From Fibrobacter sp. UWR2 (GTDB taxonomy: Bacteria; Fibrobacterota; Fibrobacteria; Fibrobacterales; Fibrobacteraceae), in NCBI RefSeq assembly GCF_002210285.1, contig NZ_MWQE01000003.1, forward strand, positions 242,570 through 306,569: a stretch of DNA of 64,000 bases, given 5' to 3'. A program made the translations under genes and the position numbers. Positions 24,586 through 32,455 of the stretch are shown here, one piece after another (within the stretch, counting starts at the first letter, position 1; each line of letters opens with the position of its first letter). The notes beneath the pieces are model-generated. The model had not been told where the DNA came from, ran no database searches, and saw only the letters and a program-made list of their open reading frames with translations.

Positions 24586-24604
24586 TAACGCAAAACGTGC
24601 GTTA
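24586..24604. promoter_or_regulatory. Palindromic operator candidate, copy 1
   Basis: TAACGCA (24586-24592), 5-base spacer AAACG, TGCGTTA (24598-24604): perfect 7-bp arms. Identical arms and spacing to the copy at 24735. Confidence 0.6.
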
Positions 24605-24620
24605 AAAATAGTGAAAATGG

Positions 24621-24649
24621 CTTAAATTGGGCCGTTGTGGCTCTTTAAG
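24621..24649 (+). promoter_or_regulatory. Stem-loop between the two palindromes
   Basis: CTTAAA/TTTAAG outer stem and GGGCC/GGCTC inner stem (one G-U) around GTTGT, with a 2-base bulge on the 5' side. No U-run; function unknown. Confidence 0.35.
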
Positions 24650-24734
24650 TTTGCCGATGTTTCTCTTTTTATAGTATCATGATGTGCTCTAAAGCCGAGT
24701 GTCCTGGTTGCCTATAAACGCGGATTCTGTTATT

Positions 24735-24753
24735 TAACGCACAAATTGCGTTA
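24735..24753. promoter_or_regulatory. Palindromic operator candidate, copy 2
   Basis: TAACGCA (24735-24741), 5-base spacer CAAAT, TGCGTTA (24747-24753). The centre is 149 bp from copy 1; the spacer differs while the arms are identical, as expected for a protein-binding site. Confidence 0.6.
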
Positions 24754-24882
24754 ATAAATTTTTGTGGTTGGAGTTCCCGTTTTGGCCTCCTTTTAACATT
24801 TTGACAACGAAACTTTACTCCGCAGGGGAAAATTTATGAGCGGAACGGGTGGAAATAGCTTATTTTAAAAATGAGGTAGTGT

Positions 24883-26928
24883 ATGAGTTTTCTAAAGGTT
24901 TCGGCTCCTTTGCTGGTCCTCGTGATGTCTCTTGTGGGTGAATGTCTTGCGGTTCCTGCGTATCCGCATCCGATGGCGGTGAAGAATCCCGATGGTTCCG
25001 AAGTGGTTGTCCGCAAGGTCGGTAACGAAAAACTCCATTACACGGTTTCGGAAGAGGGGAATCTTGTCGTGCGCGACAGTCTCGGTTTCTGGAACTATGC
25101 CGACGAATCGGGGGTGTCGACGGGCGTGCGGCTGCACAAGCGGGGTGACCGCAGCGATGTCGAGAAGAAGTTCCTGGAAAAGCGCAACCCGAAGGATATT
25201 CTCAGAAAGTTCGTGAAGGCGAAAAGGGATAATCTGAAAAAGGCGGATTCCCTATCGAACGTGTTGCCGCTCCGCAGGTCGGCCCGTTCTTTTGCCCGCA
25301 CTTCCACGGCGCTTGATTCCGTGCTCTCCGTGGCTACGCGGCCACCGTTCGATAGTGTCGTCACGATGGGCGAGGGTAACGTGCTGGTGGTCCTTGTGGA
25401 ATTTTCGGATGTCAAGTTCGCGTCGCAAAACCCGCAGCAGGTCTTCCAGCGCTTCCTAAACGAGGAAGGGTATTCCGAAAACGGAATGCGCTGGAGCGTG
25501 CGTGATTACTTTGTGGAGAATTCGATGGGGAAACTCAAGCCGATCTTCGATGTGGCGGCTCCGGTAACGCTTTCTAAATCGCAGTCCTACTACGGTTTGT
25601 CCGAGATTCCGGACGAGGCCCTCAAGGAGGCGATTAATGCCATTAAGAGTCGGGGCGATGTCACGTTTAGCAAGTACGACCGCGACGGAGACCGGTACGT
25701 AGACTATGTGTACATGATCTATGCCGGCGTGGGCGAGGCGGATTCCGATATAGAAGAGGCCATCTGGCCGCAGGCGGGGTACACGTGGCCCATAAATGTC
25801 GGTGGAGGCTACTACGTGGAAAAGTTCGCCTGCTCTAGCGAACTGAACGGCGTGCTCTACGTGAATAACCCGAGGTCGACTGCCCTTGCGGGGATGGGTG
25901 TGCTGGTTCACGAATACAGCCATGTGCTCGGGCTTCCGGACTTCTACGACACGAAGGATACAACTGGCGATAACTATTCGACCCCGTATATCTGGAGCCT
26001 GATGGATATGGGCGAGTACAATACCTATTCGGATGCGTTGGAATTGAGCGGAAGTGCGCCCCCGCGCCTGACCGGTTTTGAGAGGTTCTCCCTGGGTTGG
26101 CTGACTCCGCGCATCTTGCGCAAGGTGAATGGCGAGGTGACTCTGCGCGGTATCGATATGAACGATGCCATTATCATCCCCTCGTCCAGGAAGAACGAGT
26201 ACTTTGTGCTGGACTACCGTGCAAAATACGATGAGATTGCTCCGCTGCCGAATAGCGGGCTGCTTGTCTGGCGAATTGCCTACGACAAGAACGCCTGGGT
26301 CAACACCAACATTGTCAATACGGGCGACGATCATCGCATGAACTTTATACGCGCCGACAAGGATAGCGGATTGAAATTGAGTTGGTTCTCCTATTCTCCC
26401 TTCACGGATACGAACCTGATGGGGGACCCGTTCCCCGGCTACAAGAAGGTTGTCGAGTTTGACCAGTTTGTTACGTATTCGGGCGAGAACCTCGGCCTGC
26501 GTATCTATGATATTGTCGAGACGGATTCCGCGGTGACGTTCAAGGTGGAATGGGAAAATCCGGACCCGATTTCGAGTTCTTCGGAAGAGGTGAGCAGCAG
26601 TTCCGCCTTGCCGCCGAGCAGCAGCTATGTATTGCCGCCTAGCAGTAGTTCTGCGGTGCAGTCGAGTAGCAGTACTACGGCCTTACCCGAAATCGCATCT
26701 GCTGCGGCCTCGTTGCGTGTCGAGGCGGGCGTCCTCTATGTGGATGTCGGGGCCCCGGGCCAGAAAACTGTCCGCATCTTCGACATGCAGGGGCGCATGG
26801 TGCAGAGCAGCGTGTTTACCGGAAATGCGACCTCGATAGGCTTGGGTGGCTTGCCGCATGGCAGCTTCTTTGTCCGGGTTGATACCGGTGCGCGTACCTT
26901 GAAGAAGGGTGTTTTTGGAATCAAGTAA
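24883..26928 (+). CDS. Secreted M6-family metalloprotease with serine linker and C-terminal sorting-like domain
   Basis: A 681-residue exoprotein. It has a signal peptide (residues 1-23, ending ECLAVP), a propeptide-like basic region to about 130, then an M6 (immune inhibitor A-like) catalytic domain with VHEYSHVLGLPD near residue 343 (HEXXHXXGXXD zinc site) and a following met-turn-like WSLMDMGEY. A Ser/Pro-rich linker follows at about 565-605. The last 75 residues (VRIFDMQGRMV ... GSFFVRVDTG ... LKKGVFGIK) resemble type IX secretion C-terminal domains. GAGG lies 10 bases before the ATG. Likely degrades host or plant protein outside the cell. Confidence 0.9.
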   Translation: MSFLKVSAPLLVLVMSLVGECLAVPAYPHPMAVKNPDGSEVVVRKVGNEKLHYTVSEEGNLVVRDSLGFWNYADESGVSTGVRLHKRGDRSDVEKKFLEKRNPKDILRKFVKAKRDNLKKADSLSNVLPLRRSARSFARTSTALDSVLSVATRPPFDSVVTMGEGNVLVVLVEFSDVKFASQNPQQVFQRFLNEEGYSENGMRWSVRDYFVENSMGKLKPIFDVAAPVTLSKSQSYYGLSEIPDEALKEAINAIKSRGDVTFSKYDRDGDRYVDYVYMIYAGVGEADSDIEEAIWPQAGYTWPINVGGGYYVEKFACSSELNGVLYVNNPRSTALAGMGVLVHEYSHVLGLPDFYDTKDTTGDNYSTPYIWSLMDMGEYNTYSDALELSGSAPPRLTGFERFSLGWLTPRILRKVNGEVTLRGIDMNDAIIIPSSRKNEYFVLDYRAKYDEIAPLPNSGLLVWRIAYDKNAWVNTNIVNTGDDHRMNFIRADKDSGLKLSWFSYSPFTDTNLMGDPFPGYKKVVEFDQFVTYSGENLGLRIYDIVETDSAVTFKVEWENPDPISSSSEEVSSSSALPPSSSYVLPPSSSSAVQSSSSTTALPEIASAAASLRVEAGVLYVDVGAPGQKTVRIFDMQGRMVQSSVFTGNATSIGLGGLPHGSFFVRVDTGARTLKKGVFGIK

Positions 26929-26956
26929 ATAACCCCAAATTCTCCGAAAAAAAAGG

Positions 26957-26991
26957 AAAAGCCCATGTAAACTTTTGTACATGGACTTTTT
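26957..26991 (+). terminator. Terminator after the M6 protease gene
   Basis: AAAAG-CCATGTA pairs with TACATGG-CTTTT (one mismatch, about 12 pairs) around a loop of 8 bases, ending in a T-run. Placed 28 bases after the stop. Confidence 0.7.
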
Positions 26992-27074
26992 GTCAATATT
27001 ACTTTGGTTGTGGCCGTGAACTTTCTGCGCGTGGGAATATAGTTTCTTAGTACACACTCAAAGGGAGTTTTGGT

Positions 27075-28595
27075 ATGAGGATGTTTTCCATCGCGAGTGT
27101 GTCGCTGGGGCTTGCTATGGCCTCAGCGGCATACGCTTTTACTGTCACCGGAACCGTCAAGGACGAAAGCGGGAAGGCTGTTCAGAACGCTTCCGTTTCG
27201 CTTTTGGGCAAGGCTCTTGATACAAAGACCGATGCTACCGGTGCCTTCACAATTCATCAGGACGAGGCTGTCACTCCGGGTGATTCTCTCGGCCAGGGCG
27301 AACCGTGCGTTGCTGGCACTCCGGGGTGCGAAGGCGGCTCTGACGCTCTGTTCCAGCAGCGCGCGGCTGTCGGCTACCTCTCCGTGAACGGCGGGGTACT
27401 CTCGTTCTCGCAGGGCTCGGGCTCTCCGGTGCACGTGCAGGTTTTCGACATGGTCGGTAACCGCCTGCTAAACGAAACGCTCTATGGTTCCGGCACGGTC
27501 GACATGAAGGCCTCCGTGAAGGCGAAGGGCGTGTATTTCGCACGTGTCCGCGTGGGCAATGCCCAGCAGAACTTCCGCTTCACGGCCGACGGTAGCTTCA
27601 ATGCGACATTCGGCACGAAGACATCGGCGAAGGCCTTGCTCAAGGTGGGCGATAGCGACGACCTTCGCGTTGTTGCCGATGGCTTCGACACGCTGAACGT
27701 GAAACTCAATAATCTTGATACGACCCTTGCGCTTACGCTCAAGAAGACCGCTCCTCCGGAGCCGCAGTATGCCTACGGTTGGGGCCTCAAGAACGATCCT
27801 GTCCCGACGCGTGGTTGCGGCAAGGATACTAGGCTCGACTACAAGTATCGTGGCGACAAGCCGTATATCGATTTCAAGTGGAGCAAGGGAACGCGCACCG
27901 TGCGTATCGATATCCCGAAGAGCTACAACAAGAATAAACCGTACAAGCTTATCTTTGGCATGCAGTGCATGGGCGGCTGGGCCGGCGGCGTGCAGGACGA
28001 AGGCTACTATGGCCTGAAACCGTTCGATAAGGATGAATCGGTTATTTTTGTGGCGCCCGAAGGCAACGGAAACCAGGCGCCCTGGGCTCAGGATGATTAC
28101 CTGTTGTTCGATGAGCTCCTCGCTTATCTCGAAGGCAATTTCTGCATTGACTCTAGCCGCGTGTTCTCTACGGGCTTCAGCTACGGCTCCATGTTCTCTA
28201 ACGGTCTTTCTTGGAACCATCAGGACGTGCTCCGCGCTGTCGCCGTGTACGAAACTGCCGAACGCAACATCTGGCTCCCGCAGCGCCAGAACAAGGGCAT
28301 TGGCTGGATGGGCGTGCTTGGCCTCGACGATAACCTCTGCACTCCGGAGATGGGACGCGCCGCCCGCGATATCATCTTGACGCTCAACTCCGAAAATGGA
28401 AAGGCGAAGAACGAGCAGGCTCAGGAAGCCCAGCGCAACGCGGCCCACAAGTGCTACGACTACACGACTGTCGAGGAACGCTTCCCTGTCCGCTGGTGCA
28501 CGCAGTCCGGTGGCCACATCTGGGACCACAAGGATCCGGGCCAGAACAAGTCTTGGGTGCCCGAGACTACCTGGGATTTCTTCAGCAAGTTCTAA
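27075..28595 (+). CDS. Secreted CE1-like esterase (feruloyl/acetylxylan esterase type) with carboxypeptidase-regulatory-like N-terminus
   Basis: A 506-residue exported enzyme. It has a signal peptide (to about residue 22), a carboxypeptidase regulatory-like beta domain (VTGTVKDESGKAVQNASV, residues 23-60), then a sorting-domain-like module (VQVFDMVGNRLL ... KGVYFARVRVG, about 110-175). The esterase domain from about 235 has IFGMQCMGGWAGG (oxyanion hole), nucleophile GFSYGS near 366, GLDDN near 417 and GGHIWDH near 480. This fits carbohydrate esterase family 1/LpqC-like enzymes that remove ferulate or acetate from hemicellulose. AAAGGGAG precedes the ATG. Confidence 0.85.
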   Translation: MRMFSIASVSLGLAMASAAYAFTVTGTVKDESGKAVQNASVSLLGKALDTKTDATGAFTIHQDEAVTPGDSLGQGEPCVAGTPGCEGGSDALFQQRAAVGYLSVNGGVLSFSQGSGSPVHVQVFDMVGNRLLNETLYGSGTVDMKASVKAKGVYFARVRVGNAQQNFRFTADGSFNATFGTKTSAKALLKVGDSDDLRVVADGFDTLNVKLNNLDTTLALTLKKTAPPEPQYAYGWGLKNDPVPTRGCGKDTRLDYKYRGDKPYIDFKWSKGTRTVRIDIPKSYNKNKPYKLIFGMQCMGGWAGGVQDEGYYGLKPFDKDESVIFVAPEGNGNQAPWAQDDYLLFDELLAYLEGNFCIDSSRVFSTGFSYGSMFSNGLSWNHQDVLRAVAVYETAERNIWLPQRQNKGIGWMGVLGLDDNLCTPEMGRAARDIILTLNSENGKAKNEQAQEAQRNAAHKCYDYTTVEERFPVRWCTQSGGHIWDHKDPGQNKSWVPETTWDFFSKF

Positions 28596-28618
28596 ACGAA
28601 ATTCATCCACACTCCAAT

Positions 28619-28651
28619 AACCTCTCCGGCCTTTGCGGCCGGGGAGGTTTC
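28619..28651 (+). terminator. Terminator after the esterase gene
   Basis: AACCTCTCCGGCC pairs with GGCCGGGGAGGTT (13 pairs with one G-U) around TTTGC, followed by TCTTG. Confidence 0.75.
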
Positions 28652-28690
28652 TTGCGTATGCGCGGGGCAAGCGTTGCTTGCCTCATTTTC

Positions 28691-28698
28691 TATCTTTA
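28691..28698 (+). promoter_or_regulatory. TATCTTTA box 13 bases upstream of ABC ATPase ATG
   Basis: Spacing puts the expected transcription start at or next to the ATG at 28704; no Shine-Dalgarno is present. Confidence 0.55.
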
Positions 28699-28703
28699 TA
28701 TAT

Positions 28704-30125
28704 ATGGAATTCAAGCGCTTTGAAGCTTTGATCGAGATGTTCCCGCAGGTGCAGATTTTCAGCACCGAAGGCGAGGACCTGGATAGGGTCATTACTCATT
28801 TTTTGAACCAGCAGAAAAATGTCTCCACGATGTCGGAGGCGATGCAGCGCAAGATTCAGCATGCGCTCGCTCCGTTCTTTCAGCAACGGTTTATTAGCCT
28901 GCACGACGAAGAAGCCCCGCTGGTACGCCATCTGCTTTTGAAGAAGAAGTTCTTCTTGCAGACGGACCGCTACATCGATGACATGGCTTGGCCGGAGACG
29001 GACCCTGCAAAGATAGACGAGGCGCTTGCGATAGCGGAACTTTCGCCGGAAATTCTGGAACGCAAGTTGCTGAGCCTTTCGAATGGTGAACTGCGCCGTG
29101 TGCTGCTGGCGCGCATGTGGATGGAAAAGCCCGAGTGGATTTATTTCAATGACTTGTTCGGCGGGCTGGATCCCGAATACCGTAGTCACCTGGCCATGAG
29201 CGTGGTGGAACTCTCGAAGCGCCCCGGCGTGAAACTTACCGTGCGCCTTGCCCGCGAAGACGAACTGCTGCCGGAAATACCTGCATTCGTGTATGCGAAC
29301 AAGACGTTTACGCAGTATGCGGGCGAATTGCCGAGCGCTGCCGCGAAGCCCAAGTTTACGAAGGCGGAACTGAAGGATTACGAAATCGTGGAACTGCACG
29401 GTGCGAAGGGAGATCCCCGCCTCCGCGGGGATGACGAGCCTGTTGGCCGCGGGGATGACGATAAAGTTCTCTTCGACCTGAAAAACGTCAACGTGCAGTT
29501 CGGCGATACGACGGTACTCAAGAACCTCAACTGGACGGTACGCAAGGGCGAACACTGGGCGGTGATGGGCGAGAACGGTGCCGGCAAGAGTACGCTTCTC
29601 GGGATGCTTACTGCGGACCATCCGCAAATCTACAAGAACGATATTACTTTGTTAGGAGAACGCCCCGGGCGCGGGCTCAACATCTGGGACCACAAGGCGA
29701 AACTCGGGTTCTTCTCTCCGGAGCTCGCCCTCCAGTACCGCGAGGACCTGAACTTGCAAGAGGTATTGTGCACGGGCTTTACCCCGAACCTCTGCAAGAT
29801 GGACAACACTACCTGGGAAGAACGCGCGAAGGCGAAGGAGTGGCTGGAGTACTTGGGCTTTAGCGATATTCATGAGCGCTACCGCAATCTCTCGCCGATA
29901 GACAAGCGTGTGGTGCTCATGGCACGAGCCGCGATCCGCCCGCCCGAGGTGCTTCTGCTCGATGAGCCTACGCAGGGCCTACAGGGCGAGTACCGCGAAA
30001 AGATTTTCAACCTGCTGCAGTTGCTCTCGCACGAGACGACGATAATACTCGTGAGCCACTACGAAGAGGAATGGCCCCCCTGCATGACGCATCTTTTGCG
30101 TATGCCTAAATTTTCGACACGGTAA
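28704..30125 (+). CDS. Tandem ABC ATPase, ModF/PhrA-like, with degenerate N-terminal half
   Basis: A 473-residue cytosolic protein made of two ABC ATPase halves. The N-terminal half (1-225) keeps the signature LSLSNGELRRV near residue 126 but has no Walker A, and its Walker B is degenerate (WIYFNDLF). The C-terminal half has intact Walker A GENGAGKST near 290 and Walker B LLLDEPTQGL near 418, but a poor signature (LSPIDKR). Together they could form one composite ATP site. The linker (about residues 237-252, GDPRLRGDDEPVGRGDDD) is encoded by a GTCAT-hairpin repeat. ModF-like proteins are linked to molybdate uptake or regulation, but no mod genes are nearby. Confidence 0.85.
   Translation: MEFKRFEALIEMFPQVQIFSTEGEDLDRVITHFLNQQKNVSTMSEAMQRKIQHALAPFFQQRFISLHDEEAPLVRHLLLKKKFFLQTDRYIDDMAWPETDPAKIDEALAIAELSPEILERKLLSLSNGELRRVLLARMWMEKPEWIYFNDLFGGLDPEYRSHLAMSVVELSKRPGVKLTVRLAREDELLPEIPAFVYANKTFTQYAGELPSAAAKPKFTKAELKDYEIVELHGAKGDPRLRGDDEPVGRGDDDKVLFDLKNVNVQFGDTTVLKNLNWTVRKGEHWAVMGENGAGKSTLLGMLTADHPQIYKNDITLLGERPGRGLNIWDHKAKLGFFSPELALQYREDLNLQEVLCTGFTPNLCKMDNTTWEERAKAKEWLEYLGFSDIHERYRNLSPIDKRVVLMARAAIRPPEVLLLDEPTQGLQGEYREKIFNLLQLLSHETTIILVSHYEEEWPPCMTHLLRMPKFSTR
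29412..29459 (-). repeat. GTCAT-hairpin repeat inside a coding sequence, one full and one half copy
   Basis: The full unit at 29412-29435 differs by one base from the intergenic unit at 10434-10457. A half unit (GCGGGGATGAC type) follows at 29447-29457. Both are read in frame by the ABC ATPase gene. Confidence 0.75.
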
Positions 30126-30130
30126 AGATT

Positions 30131-31255
30131 ATGGTGCTGAACGAACAAACTATCATGAATGCCTTGCGAGCGGTGCAGGACCCCGACCTCCACAAGAACA
30201 TCGTGGAACTCGGCTTTGTCCAAAACCTGAAAATAGAAGGCGACAAGGTGAACTTCGACCTCCGGCTCACGACGCCGGCATGCCCGATCCGCGACAAGTT
30301 CAAGGACCAGTGTATAGCCATCGTGAAGAGCCTCGGGGCGAGTGAGGTCGAGGTGACGTTTACCGCTCAGGGCCGAGTAGATGGCGGCAACGCCGCTACG
30401 CAGGCACCGAAGACTTCGTATATCGGCGAGGTCTCGCATGTGGTTGCCGTGGCAAGCGGCAAGGGCGGTGTGGGTAAGTCCACGGTGACGGCGAACCTCG
30501 CCATGGCCCTGAGTCTTTCCGGTGCCCGCGTCGGCATCCTCGATGCCGACATCTACGGCCCCTCCATGGGTCTCATGTTCGGTATCGATCGCGCTCCCGA
30601 GGTTTTCGACGACAATACGATTGCGCCTGTCGAGGCGAAGGGCGGTATCAGCATCGTCAGCATGTGCATGTTCGCCGATAGCGACAAGGCGACCATCTGG
30701 CGTGGCCCGATGGTTTCGCAGATGATCCAGCACTTTATCCATCACGTGCGGTGGGGCAAGCTCGACTACCTGCTGGTGGATTTCCCTCCCGGAACGGGCG
30801 ACATCCAGCTTACGCTCACGCAGAACTGCCCGATGGCAGGTGCCGTGGTGGTGACGACTCCGCAGGAGGTGGCTCTCGCCGACTGCCGCAAGGGGCTTGC
30901 GATGTTCGATTCTGTGGGCGTTCCTGTGGTGGGCGTTGTCGAGAACATGAGTTACTTCATTTGCGACCAGTGCGGCAAGCACCACAATATCTTCCGTGAA
31001 GGCGGCGGCGAGCGCATTGCCAAGAGCTGGGGCGTGCCGCTCATCGCGAAGGTGCCGCTCGAACCCGCGGTGGCGGGTTGCGGTGACGAAGGTACGCCGG
31101 CGGTGCTCCGTTACCCGAACTCCGAGTCGGCGAAGGCCTTTATGCAGGCTGCCGATGCCACGGTGCGCACTTTAGCGATGTTTGAGGCTGAAGGCGACGG
31201 CGTGCTCAAGAACTTCAACTTCGAGTTCGAACAACTTCCGGTGGAGGACGCATGA
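30131..31255 (+). CDS. apbC: Mrp/ApbC-type iron-sulfur cluster carrier ATPase
   Basis: A 374-residue P-loop NTPase of the Mrp/NBP35 family that carries and delivers Fe-S clusters. An N-terminal MIP18 (DUF59) domain covers residues 1-85. The deviant Walker A is GKGGVGKST near 112 and the cluster-binding CDQCGK near 278. The standard architecture is complete. It starts 5 bases after the ABC ATPase stop. The next gene (DUF971) overlaps by 4 bases, a pairing known from other bacteria, where DUF971 can be fused to Mrp. Confidence 0.93.
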   Translation: MVLNEQTIMNALRAVQDPDLHKNIVELGFVQNLKIEGDKVNFDLRLTTPACPIRDKFKDQCIAIVKSLGASEVEVTFTAQGRVDGGNAATQAPKTSYIGEVSHVVAVASGKGGVGKSTVTANLAMALSLSGARVGILDADIYGPSMGLMFGIDRAPEVFDDNTIAPVEAKGGISIVSMCMFADSDKATIWRGPMVSQMIQHFIHHVRWGKLDYLLVDFPPGTGDIQLTLTQNCPMAGAVVVTTPQEVALADCRKGLAMFDSVGVPVVGVVENMSYFICDQCGKHHNIFREGGGERIAKSWGVPLIAKVPLEPAVAGCGDEGTPAVLRYPNSESAKAFMQAADATVRTLAMFEAEGDGVLKNFNFEFEQLPVEDA

Positions 31256-31548
31256 TTCAGCCGAAGAAAATATTTAGAACAAAGGACGGACGCCTCGGGT
31301 TCGAGTGGAGCGATGGTTCCCGCGGTGCATGCACGATTCGTGCACTCCGGTTGGCTTGCCCCTGTGCTTTGTGTGTCGACGAACATACCGGCGAGAAGTT
31401 GCTCGACGATTCTACAATTCCGTGTGATATTCAACTACAGAAGGTGCAATCTATCGGGCGCTATGCTGCAGGGCTTACCTTCAGTGATGGTCACAATTCG
31501 GGAATTTACCCTTACGACAAATTGAAAGAATTGACGGAAAAGGCGTAA
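31252..31548 (+). CDS. DUF971 family protein
   Basis: A 98-residue protein homologous to the N-terminal domain of gamma-butyrobetaine hydroxylase (GBBH-like N). It shows FEWSDGSRGACTIRALRLACPCALCVDE by its start (FEWSDGS) and the CPCALC cysteine group near residue 40, then YAAGLTFSDGHNSGIYPYD ending in the family's typical GIYPYDKL. The cysteines may bind zinc or iron. The ATGA overlap with apbC indicates coupling and a probable role in Fe-S cluster handling, which is inference. Confidence 0.88.
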   Translation: MIQPKKIFRTKDGRLGFEWSDGSRGACTIRALRLACPCALCVDEHTGEKLLDDSTIPCDIQLQKVQSIGRYAAGLTFSDGHNSGIYPYDKLKELTEKA

Positions 31549-31606
31549 AAAGCCATATTTGTTTGACCGAAGTTTTCTACTACGTGGATTGACAGGTGTA
31601 AAGGTT

Positions 31607-32455
31607 ATGAGTGATTTTAACGAAGCGCTTTATTTTCGCGACCTGAATCGTTATCCGACGCTCTCTCCGCAAGAGGAGATGGCCTTGTTGACGATTATCC
31701 GGTCCGACGAGAGCGAGGAAATTCGCAAGTCTGCCCTTCAGCGGCTCATTCGCGGCAATCTTCGCTTTGTGGTCAGCGTTGCTCGTAAATACCAGGGGAG
31801 GGGGCTCGCCCTTCTCGACCTCATCAACGAAGGAAACCTTGGCTTGTTCAAGGCTGCCAAGCGCTTTGACATGGACAAGGACGTCAAGTTCATTAGCTAC
31901 GCCGTGTGGTGGATCCGTCAGTCTATTCAGAAGGCGCTGTTTGAACAGGTCGGTGCGGTTCGCATTCCGCCCAACAAGCTTGCCCTGGTCAACCGCTTCA
32001 AGAGAGCACTCATGCTCAACGGCGGTGACTACGACAAGACCATTTCGATGGAAGAATTTGCTCCGTTCGAACGCGATATCGTCGAAGTCATGGAAAAGAT
32101 TGTCGATATTTCGCTCGATGCGCCTATCGGCGACGATGTCGGTGGCGGCAGTTCGGATTCCGTGAGTACGCTTATGGACGTTCTCGGGTCCGATGGCAAC
32201 CAGGACGACGACATGGAGAAGGACGAACGCAAGAAGCTCATCCAGGAGACACTTGCTTCGCTTCCGCGTCGCGAAGAAGAAATCTTGCGCATGTTCTACG
32301 GACTCGATACCGTGGAAGATACGACTCTTAAGGATATCGGTGAAGACCTGCGCCTCTCCCGCGAGCGCGTCCGCCAGATCAAGAACAAGACCTTGCGCCG
32401 TTTGCAGAAGAGCAAGGAACACAAAGAAAAACTCGCGGACTTCCTGGAGCTTTAA
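31607..32455 (+). CDS. Short sigma-70 family factor (RpoD/SigA group, no region 1.1)
   Basis: A 282-residue sigma factor. Region 1.2 (FRDLNRYPTLSPQEE) begins at residue 9, so region 1.1 is absent. Region 2 has GNLRFVVSVARKYQGRGL and FISYAVWWIRQSI; region 3 follows; an acidic Ser/Gly/Asp-rich spacer sits at about 185-215. Region 4 has DIGEDLRLSRERVRQIK near 250. Size and layout recall the 286-residue primary sigma of Bacteroidetes, which reads TAnnTTTG promoters. The start at 31607 follows AAAGG; a longer frame opens 16 codons upstream. Its stop overlaps the next ATG (TAATG). Confidence 0.88.
   Translation: MSDFNEALYFRDLNRYPTLSPQEEMALLTIIRSDESEEIRKSALQRLIRGNLRFVVSVARKYQGRGLALLDLINEGNLGLFKAAKRFDMDKDVKFISYAVWWIRQSIQKALFEQVGAVRIPPNKLALVNRFKRALMLNGGDYDKTISMEEFAPFERDIVEVMEKIVDISLDAPIGDDVGGGSSDSVSTLMDVLGSDGNQDDDMEKDERKKLIQETLASLPRREEEILRMFYGLDTVEDTTLKDIGEDLRLSRERVRQIKNKTLRRLQKSKEHKEKLADFLEL

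Larger units (their letters stand above)
24496..24882. other. 387-bp divergent regulatory region
   Basis: Gene-free region between the aldolase-like gene (minus) and the M6 protease (plus). It contains a TACATTTG box on the minus strand about 33 bases before the aldolase start, two TAACGCA-N5-TGCGTTA palindromes, a stem-loop between them (24621-24649), and GAGG before the protease start. Confidence 0.65.

Noticed and set aside
24801..24806. TTGACA before the M6 protease as a -35 box
   Set aside because: No acceptable -10 hexamer lies 16-18 bases downstream.
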